Assembly: GCA_036874045.1 (NCBI GenBank)
Contig: CM072343.1
Location: 16,326,001-16,390,000, forward strand
Source: Cymodocea nodosa
Taxonomy: Eukaryota; Streptophyta; Magnoliopsida; Alismatales; Cymodoceaceae
Length of the DNA stretch: 64,000 bases
Direction: 5' to 3'
Shown here: piece by piece, positions 57,255-64,000 of the stretch
How the letters are laid out: every line of letters begins with the position of its first letter
Position numbering within the stretch: the first letter of the stretch is position 1
Position numbers and translations under genes: made by a program
The notes under the pieces: model-generated
What the model was told of the DNA's origin: nothing
The model's input: only the letters and a program-made list of their open reading frames with translations
Database searches by the model: none

Positions 57255-57870
57255 CTAAAATTATAACTAAATATAATCCCAAGCTACGTTTCAATAGTAA
57301 TTTTGACAAATAAAGTAAACAAAATGTTTCTTATTTGTAAATATTCTTTTTTAACGTAAGTAATTCTCACTTTTAATATATTTTAAGTTGATGTATCTAA
57401 ATTCTAGATGGCGAGAGAAAGAAACTTTGAATTTTTTTTTTTTCTTTTTTTTTTACTGTGGACCTAAAGAAGTTGACAATAAGAAAAGGACATATTGGCA
57501 TAAGTAAAATATTCAAATATCATATTTGAAAAATACAATCTAAACACGATACGATTCAAATTATACTTAAATACAATGAGAGATTTGGCCTACCAAAAGT
57601 TACATTTCAATACAATTCAAATTATAATTAAATATAATTTAGGTTACATTTCAATACAATCTAAATACATAAAAGAAAGAAATGTCTCTCATTCATAAAT
57701 ATTTTTTTTTAAAAAAAAAAACAATATTCATTGTCAATAAATTTTAAGTTGAGTTTTGTTATTTTGACTATTTCTTGTGTTTCAATAAAGATCTTGAGTA
57801 TTCCCTTAAAAAAGGAAAAAGGTCAAAATGGCATAAATGAGTGAAATTTTCAAATGTCAGACGTGGTCGT
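57255..57870 (+). repeat. Diverged direct duplication upstream of the lipase gene (period about 357 bp)
   Basis: About 57259-57530 is repeated at 57616-57870. Shared blocks in order: AAATTATAACTAAATATAAT, ACGTTTCAATA, TTCTTATTTGTAAATATT, a T/A homopolymer run, TTTTAAGTTGA, and AAAAGG..AT..TGGCATAA. The copies differ by many indels, so the duplication is old. It lies within 750 bases of the lipase TATA box. Confidence 0.65.
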
Positions 57871-57953
57871 ATGTATATTATATGGACCAGTTCCAAGAGC
57901 GTATGTGGGGATGGTTGATTTGTTCAATGAATGAGATTAGCGTACATCGATCT

Positions 57954-57963
57954 CTATAAATAC
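57954..57963 (+). promoter_or_regulatory. TATA box of the lipase gene
   Basis: CTATAAATAC lies 208 bases before the start codon. It is a good plant TATA match, placing the likely transcription start near 57985-57990 and giving a leader of about 180 bases. Confidence 0.65.
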
Positions 57964-58170
57964 GAGCTTACGCCTTCCTTTCATTCCTCATCCCTCGGAT
58001 GTACGTAGAGCAAAATAGGAACACAAGTTACTTCAAACCGATCTTTATCTCTCGGTGCATTCTTTTGAATTACCCCAGCAATATTCAACATCAAAAGTCC
58101 CGTTTGATTTGAACATAATTTCACTTGGTCTTTCTGATCTCGCGCAAGTGGACACATAATAGGTGTGGAA

Positions 58171-59643
58171 ATGCTTGACTTAAAGAAGGATGACTTTCAT
58201 AAATCAGGACCCAAGTATCTGACTCCTGTGGATTGGTATGTTGTAATCTCTCTTTTTATTTTTGGCTTGCATGAACGAGGTTACTGCTTAATTATATCTG
58301 ATTGTTGATATTTCATTATTGTATTATATTATTATAAAGTAATTAAAAAGGCTGGCCATTTTTGAATTCGCATATATGATAATGTTGTTTACCACAGAAA
58401 TCACATATATATTTGGAACCAGTTGGATCTTAATTATATGGCATGCTTAATGTTTGATTAGTCTTACATGCACGTATATATATTTAAAAAATCACATATA
58501 ATTCATGAATGTTGAATTGAAACTACGTACAAATCTATCTATCTTATTGAATTATACACTGTATGATTCTTGCATTATTGCTTGTACAGGAATCGTCCTC
58601 TTCACAGAAGAGCTGTGGCTGCTAGTTTGGTTCAGGGCATATACGTCCGGGAGCGTGACCGACAGAGAAGTCCCTCAGGAAGCTTGGCTACACCTTGGTG
58701 GGATTTTTTCCAATTTCAACTGATAAAGGAGCTTGTTGACGATGCTGATCAATCCATATTTGGTGGCATTTACGAATACAAACCCTTTAATTCGGTACAA
58801 AACATTAATGCTTTAAAAGAAAAGGTTCCCAAATATGTCATTGCATTTCGAGGCACCATTGTAGTAGGTCAATCCGCTCTTCGAGATCTTAAATTGGATG
58901 CTGATTTGGCAAAAGCTAAACTGCATGAAGCTTCTCGGTGTAGAATTGCAATGCAAGCTGTGGAAGACAAGGTTCGTCTTCCTGTTGGTGCATCGAACAA
59001 CATTATTTGGTTAGCTGGTCATTCACTTGGGTCAGCGGTCGCCACATTTGTTGGGAGGAGCATGGCAAAGAAAGGGATCTTCTTAGAGTCTTTTCTTTTT
59101 GATCCACCTTTTGTTTCTGCACCGACATGTTGGATAGAGAACGAGAAAGTGAAACACTTCGCCAGAGCCAGTCATAGTCTTATCAAGGTTTCGCTTGCCA
59201 CCGTGACAGGTCATTCAGATGATGATTTCACCAGCTTGTCATCATGGATTCCCCATCTCTTTGTGAATTCCGAAGACATCATCTGTTCTGAGTATATCGC
59301 CTACTTTGAGCACAGGAAATACATGAGAGATGAAGGAGTAGGAGATGTTGAGAGTCTTGCAACACAACTCTCTCTTCTTTCTCTTTCTCGTCGTGTAATC
59401 GGAAAGAAATCTTATCCTCCACTTCATCTCCTTCCATCCGCTAGTTTGACCATAAACAGGAGTGACACACATGAGGCTCATGGAATTTGTCAGTGGTGGG
59501 AACAAGATTTGGATCTACAGCATGAGAGAAATATCTGGCATGAATTCCAAAAAAAAGGAATGGAAAAAGAAAGAAAAGAAAAGAAGAAAGTATTGGACGA
59601 ATTGAAGTTACTGTGTTGTAAACGATACAAAAGTCAAATTTAG
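58171..59643 (+). CDS. At4g10955-like GDSL-annotated lipase/esterase (alpha/beta hydrolase), two exons
   Basis: Exon 1 is 58171-58235 (MLDLKKDDFHKSGPKYLTPV then D and TG of Trp), donor GTATGT at 58236. The acceptor is TTGTACAG at 58589. Exon 2 is 58590-59643, giving 372 residues. The join restores the Trp codon and the family motif VDWNRPLHRRAVAASLVQG. Lipase class 3-like features: AFRGT near residue 108 and nucleophile elbow GHSLGSA with Ser about 167. A later Asp (SFLFDPPFVSAP) and His (HGICQWWEQDL) are candidates for the triad. The C-terminal tail is Lys/Glu-rich. Relatives are plant proteins named 'GDSL esterase/lipase At4g10955', though they are alpha/beta hydrolases rather than true GDSL enzymes. 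Substrate unknown. Intact, no stops. Confidence 0.93.
58236..58589 (+). other. Intron of the lipase gene
   Basis: 354 bases, GT-AG (GTATGT...TTGTACAG), T-rich, phase 2. It disrupts VDW|NRP. Without it the downstream frame would begin with an unrelated MHYCLYR. Confidence 0.9.
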
Positions 59644-60549
59644 AATATAAATTGATCATTTCTTATATACTATGAATCAAATTTTATTTGTATTCTTGTT
59701 AATAATTTTACATTAATTATTTTTAAAGATTATCCTGACAATAACACTTAAAAGATTAAACCTTACATTTATACATATTTCTCGTTGAAAAATAAAATGA
59801 CGAGAAATGGAAATGACAGAATATAAGAGAAAATATAAGGTCGTTTGTATAGATGAGGAAATTGTCGAAAATTAAAAAATGAAATGTTTGTGTAATTATA
59901 GGTGATGATAGAAAATATATTGTTTAATAATTTTTAAAATATTAAATAATAAATTGATAAAAATTACTACTAGCTTGATAAAAATGATAGGAAATTAAAA
60001 TTTTAATAATTTTTTTTAAAATTAAATAATAATTTTAAAAATATTATATTTGAAAAGTAATATTTTAAATATTATAGTATATATTAATATTTCATTAAAT
60101 ATAGATGTAACATGTGAAATAATATATTTGTAATTAACATAAACAATATTGTTCATTATAATCTAATTTTTTTCAGAAATAATATGTTAATGTATTATTT
60201 AATATTATTAAGTTGTGTTGAAATTAATGTTACTTATTTAACATATTATTTAGTTGAATATCTTAATGTATTATTTATTCTTACAACATTAATGTTATTA
60301 TATTTTAATGTATTATAATCTAGTATCATTTTTCTACATTATTTTTTATTTTAATTTATTATAATTATAATATGTTGTTATTTATTTATTATTATAATTA
60401 TACTTTTTGATATCATGTTAATGTTATTATTTTAATGTATTATAATTATAATATATTATTTATTATTATAATTATAATTATTATATTTTAATTTATTATA
60501 ATTATATATTATTTATTATATTATAAGTCTGTATCATTTCTTATTATTT
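59644..60549. other. Very AT-rich DNA with TTATAATTATAAT runs
   Basis: No gene. Low-complexity A/T blocks from about 59990 to 60530. The part near 59800-59850 (GAGAAATGGAAATGACAG, AAGGTCGTTTGTATAGA) partly resembles the complement of 60640-60720, which may mark an old MITE pair. Confidence 0.5.
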
Positions 60550-60715
60550 TCAAAATGATGAGGTAAGAAATGGCAAGAAACGTTTTCTTTAATAAGGAAA
60601 GAAACAGTAAGAAATCATCTCATCTCATTTTTATTGGTCCAAACACATGAAATGATGAGAAAACTTTTCCTGCCATTTCTTTTCTCTCCATTTCTTGCTA
60701 TTTCTAAGTCGCACA
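60550..60715. repeat. Inverted repeat, probable MITE remnant
   Basis: AAGAAATGGCAAGAAACGTT (60562) faces the complement of AAGAAATGGCAGGAAAAGTT (about 60668-60689) across a GATGAG/CTCATC-containing centre. The arms extend imperfectly to about 60550 and 60715. Confidence 0.55.
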
Positions 60716-60721
60716 AACCTC

Positions 60722-60953
60722 CTTTAATAAAACATTTGTTAGTTACCTACACCTTGCTAGACCTAAGGATTTTAGTCTTACTTTTATTCTCAAAGATAAC
60801 TTATCAATTTTTGGTCTTTATAACTTCTATAAGTAGTCTTCTATCTTTAATCATATGGTTGGATGCATCATTATTTATTATCCATTTTAATTTATTTACC
60901 TCCAAAACAATTAAGAAAAGATTTTATCTATTGAAACTCATTCTTGAGTGGGT
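60722..60953 (-). pseudogene. Inverted copia protease fragment
   Basis: On the minus strand it follows 8850-9070 of the copia element: the leader after CCCACTC, an active-site region with Asn/Asp changes (ATGGATAATAAATAATGATG instead of the WIMDSG coding), SNHMIKDRR-like residues, then the glycine-rich stretch. All copia neighbours are missing. It ends where the hAT element begins. Confidence 0.75.
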
Positions 60954-61137
60954 TAGAGGTGTCAATTGGGCTAGGCCATTGCGAGCTAGCCTGGCTCAAC
61001 CCATTATGGGTTAGCCCAGCCTAACCTGATTTAAAAAATTAGGTCAAGTTGGGCTATAATATATTAAAAATTTGGATCAGGTCAAGCTGGCCTACAAGTC
61101 GATTTGGGTCAGGTTGGGTTGGCCCACAGGTCGAACA

Positions 61138-61325
61138 TTCGTAACATTGTTTTCAACATTTGTAAAAAAAGTGAACATTAAAACAATGATAAAAAAAGAA
61201 AGAAAAATACAAACGTTATTTTAATGTTTGTAAAAAATGAACGTTATTTCAACATTCATTAATAACGTTTGTAAAAAATAAACGTTGAAATAATGTTCGT
61301 AAAAAATGAATGTTGAAACCAACGA
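61138..61325. repeat. AACGTT/AACATT short interspersed repeats
   Basis: GAACGTTGAAACAATG-like units recur with alternating orientation (TGTTTGTAAAAAATGAACGT, ACGTTTGTAAAAAATAAACG). Likely hAT subterminal binding-type repeats. Confidence 0.5.
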
Positions 61326-61507
61326 TAAAAAAAAGGAGAAGAGAATGGATGAAAGGGAGAGAGGAATGGTGATGGAAAAATCTATAAATAGAGAAGAATG
61401 TTAGAATTTTTTTCACAATTCATACTCATTCAATCTTCTCTCTTTCTTTTACAAAATATAAAGATCATCTTTTAGGCTTCAACTTTCAAGTCAGATTCTT
61501 TACAAAA

Positions 61508-61648
61508 ATGGCACACAACTTCAACGATTTCATCTCCAATAGCGTTGTCGATGTTGGTGATACTTTTGAGCAGGAACAACAATACTCTCAAGCTCAAACT
61601 ATAGAAGAAGGTGGAGCATTGACTTCAACTACTACTACTAAATCTTCC
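61508..61648 (+). pseudogene. N-terminus of an hAT transposase
   Basis: Begins MAHNFNDFISNSVVDVGDTF and continues with a Gln/Thr-rich stretch (EQEQQYSQAQTIEEGGAL, then TSTTTTKSSL). This is the N-terminal pattern of plant hAT transposases ahead of the BED zinc finger, recognised from memory. 47 residues remain before the Harbinger sequence takes over. A TATA box lies about 125 bases upstream. Confidence 0.6.
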
Positions 61649-61782
61649 TTATTTAAATAGTTAATCTTCCTTTGTTGTTACATTGTTTTGGCATGTTAGC
61701 TTTTTTTTTTGATATATTTGATATGCAATTGAAATAATACATGTTAATCTTTTGATTTATATGTATGTGTTACAAATTAGAT

Positions 61783-62887
61783 ATGACTAGTATAGAAAAT
61801 ACAACACAAGATAAACAAAGATCTTACACTAGTTGGAATACAAAAGTAGATACCATATTTTTGGGTATATTAGAAGATGTTATAAATGTTGAGAATGAAA
61901 AGACACATGATGGAAAAGTTAAAGTAGAAACATAGAATGAGTTAATATAGAAATACAACAATGACATAAATGCAGGTATCACAAAGAAAAATGTTGACAA
62001 TTGAATTAAAACATGATGACAGATGTATCACAATTACACCAAAATTATATCTCAAAGTGGTTGAAGATGAAATTACATACAAGGTCATATAGATATTTAA
62101 GATGAAGTTTAGAATGAATTTATTAAGGTAACATCTTTGAAAGTGTTATTATAATTTGTTTGTCTCGTATGTGCTAATATTTTTCAAATCTTGCAAAAAC
62201 ATCTAGATTGTGCCTTCCTCAAAGGAAAATTATGTCACATTTATGATTAACTACAACTATTATTTGAAATTAATAATATTAGTAGAGGCCCTAAAGACAT
62301 GAGTCAAAATAAAGGAGTTATTGAAATATATGAATCAAATGAAATAACACCTTCACCAAATAGAAATCATTTTCAATATTTCACACCACCAAGTGATAGT
62401 CTAATGGATATAAATGGTATCCAGTTCAAGCTCTAACTTCTACATCAAGAAGGTCCATTAAAATGAGAAAGTCAAAGCATCCAAGACCTCATGTCGAGTT
62501 AGCATAACTTATGGTATCTTCATTTAAAGATGTTATATCTATTATTATGTGATTATGTGAAAAAGAAGAAGATAAAACTAAAGCTCGACAATAATATTAT
62601 AATAATGTAACAAACATATAGAAAGAACAACTTGAAATTCAAAAATAGCAAGCTAAAACTTAAGAGAGGTAGTTTAACTTTTAAGAGAGGTAGGTTAAAG
62701 CTCAAGAGAGGCAAAACCTATTTAAAGAGAGGTAGGTTCAAGTGTAAGAGAAAATGTTGTAATTGAAAGTGAAAGAAGAAAGTTTTATAGTACAAGTTAT
62801 AGAAGCATTATTACAAATTGAAAGTCTTAGTAACAATGAAAAATTAAAAGCAATAACTTTATTAGCAATAAAAGAATTAGCAAAATA
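61783..62887 (+). pseudogene. Harbinger Myb/SANT-like protein, copy 2
   Basis: Same reading and same stops as 53466-54570. One noted change turns ACATACAG into ACATATAG near 62617, adding a TAG. Not functional. Confidence 0.65.
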
Positions 62888-63273
62888 ATTTCTTAGCATC
62901 CCAATGGAAATGAGGGTAAAATGTATAGAGTATCACAATTCATGAATAACCTTTTCTATTATTGAGTAATATTGAACAATGTGGTGAACTTTATTATTAT
63001 GGTGAACAATGTTTAATGTTGAATTTTAGACAATAACGATGACTATTGATTTTCATGTGTGAATGCTTGATTGCTTGATACTTTATATAAATCTTATTAT
63101 GTAAAATAAATTTTTTTTTTATTGTTGAAGATTCTTATAAGTAGATGGAAAAGATGTACTAATCTCATTCTTTGTTGTCGGTAACAATGGAAAGGAATGG
63201 TATAGATGGTTTAGAATGGTTAAAGAATATGATTGAGGAAGAAGTAGAAAGATGATGAACATTACTTCTTTCA

Positions 63274-64000
63274 ATGCAGAACTTCCTTATAGTCATTGCA
63301 TGTATGTCAAGTATATTGACTAGTACTACACATCGCATTTATAGTAGAAAAGGATATGACTACATTAGAATATTATTAAATCCATCACTACCATGTCAAG
63401 CATATAACTATCAAAAGATATGTAGAATGAATCAACATGTATTCCTTGACTTCTATAATTTATTACAAAGACAAGGTGGCATGGGAAATACAAGTAACAT
63501 TAGTGTGAAAGAAAAGTTTGCAATCTTTCTCATCACTATTGGTCAAAACCAATGATATGGAATAATAGGGAAGTACTTCTCTCGATCTACATGGATACCT
63601 ACTTCAATGTAATACTTAATATAATTTTAGACTTACATAAAAAACTTCTTACATTGCCTCTAACATCAACTCTAAGTAGAATACTACATGATTCAAATGT
63701 GTATCCTTATTTTAAGGTAAATATGTATTTTCATATAGAATTGATTTGTACATTATTTTTTGAAAAATTTCTTATATTTATGTTAACAGAATTGCATTAG
63801 TATTGTTGATGGAATACATATTAAGGCAAATATTTATGGACAATAAACAACAAGATTTAGAAATAGAAAATGAGAGTTAAGTTAAAATGTTATAGCTGCA
63901 TGTAATTTTGATATAGAATTTACATATATTCTTGGCGATTGGAAAGGATCAACTTAATCCTTCAAGATGTAGTCACAACATCAGTCATTTAAGGTTCTAC
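63274..64000 (+). pseudogene. Harbinger transposase, copy 2, partial
   Basis: N-terminal block identical to copy 1 except one Arg-to-Ile change (YIRILLN). The DDE part is entered (VDGIHIKA, NVIAACNFDIEF) before the window ends. Confidence 0.8.

Larger units (their letters stand above)
60954..61648 (+). mobile_element. hAT element, left part, cut by Harbinger copy 2
   Basis: TAGAGGTGTCAATTGGGCTA at 60954 resembles the left terminus of plant hAT elements. Subterminal GGCC/GGGTTGGCCC-type motifs follow to 61135 (AACCCATTATGGGTTAGCCC at about 60998). A run of AACGTT-containing repeats lies at 61138-61325, and a TATA box (TCTATAAATAG) at about 61380. The transposase start at 61508 is interrupted at 61649. 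The right end is outside the window. Confidence 0.65.
61649..64000 (+). mobile_element. PIF/Harbinger element, copy 2 (runs off the window)
   Basis: Matches 53332-55683 at a constant offset of 8,317 bases with only about four or five substitutions noticed. No indels were seen. It shares every premature stop of copy 1. The window ends inside the DDE region. Confidence 0.85.

Noticed and set aside
58505-58723. Frame across the lipase intron/exon 2 junction starting MNVELKL
   Set aside because: It reads a different frame from the lipase. The GT-AG join at 58235/58590 restores the family's VDWNRP motif.
60634-61014. 126-codon plus-strand frame
   Set aside because: It is the antisense of the copia protease relic joined to the hAT terminus; it crosses a transposon boundary.

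Overview
The window is nuclear DNA of a flowering plant, probably a eudicot. The sequence is very AT-rich. It carries an organellar PLS-class pentatricopeptide repeat (PPR) gene and a two-exon At4g10955-type lipase, both plant families, and most of the rest is transposable elements (Ty3/gypsy Athila-like, Ty1/copia, PIF/Harbinger, hAT). No bacterial-style operons, rRNA, tRNA or CRISPR arrays were seen.

Layout. 1-6150: two LTRs of one Athila-like family (the first cut by the window edge, the second a solo LTR with GGTAT duplications) sit 28 bases apart in an inverted pol fragment. Then come a hairpin-rich spacer and a broken piece of the element's third ORF. 6194-13270: a decayed Ty1/copia element with primer site, gag, protease, integrase, RT and RNase H, followed by a 55-bp tandem repeat and a purine tract. 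13271-44608: an old ('outer') Athila-like element whose gag is interrupted twice, by a complete 15.35-kb 'inner' element of the same family (21034-36384, ATGCT duplications) and by a solo LTR (36911-38919, GTTAT duplications). 44609-53331: the PPR gene (48797-50773) in AT-rich DNA, with an unexplained GC-rich island at 46050-46480. 53332-64000: two almost identical Harbinger pseudogene copies flank the lipase gene (58171-59643). The second copy cuts the first exon of an hAT transposase, and that hAT element lies in an inverted copia fragment.

The most interesting content is the Athila-like family itself. Its inner copy reads: LTR, primer site, zinc knuckle, protease, RNase H, integrase, a plant-transposon-domain ORF, gag capsid, F-box gene, purine tract, LTR. 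Three things are unusual. First, gag lies downstream of integrase, and both copies share this order. Second, a 379-residue F-box/F-box-associated protein is carried in both copies, with the frame kept at the same length and splice-acceptor-like sequence just before it. Third, the copies are non-autonomous in different ways. The inner one has reverse transcriptase missing by an apparently in-frame deletion. In the outer one an unknown protein-coding sequence is joined in frame to integrase. LTRs and spacers are also full of a short hairpin (GTTGAGTTA-loop-TAACTCAAC) that shows a compensatory base change between LTR copies.

Nearly all retroelement coding regions have premature stops, mostly transitions. 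They are annotated as pseudogenes. Only the PPR and lipase genes look intact. All functional statements rest on motif recognition by eye; no database search was possible.
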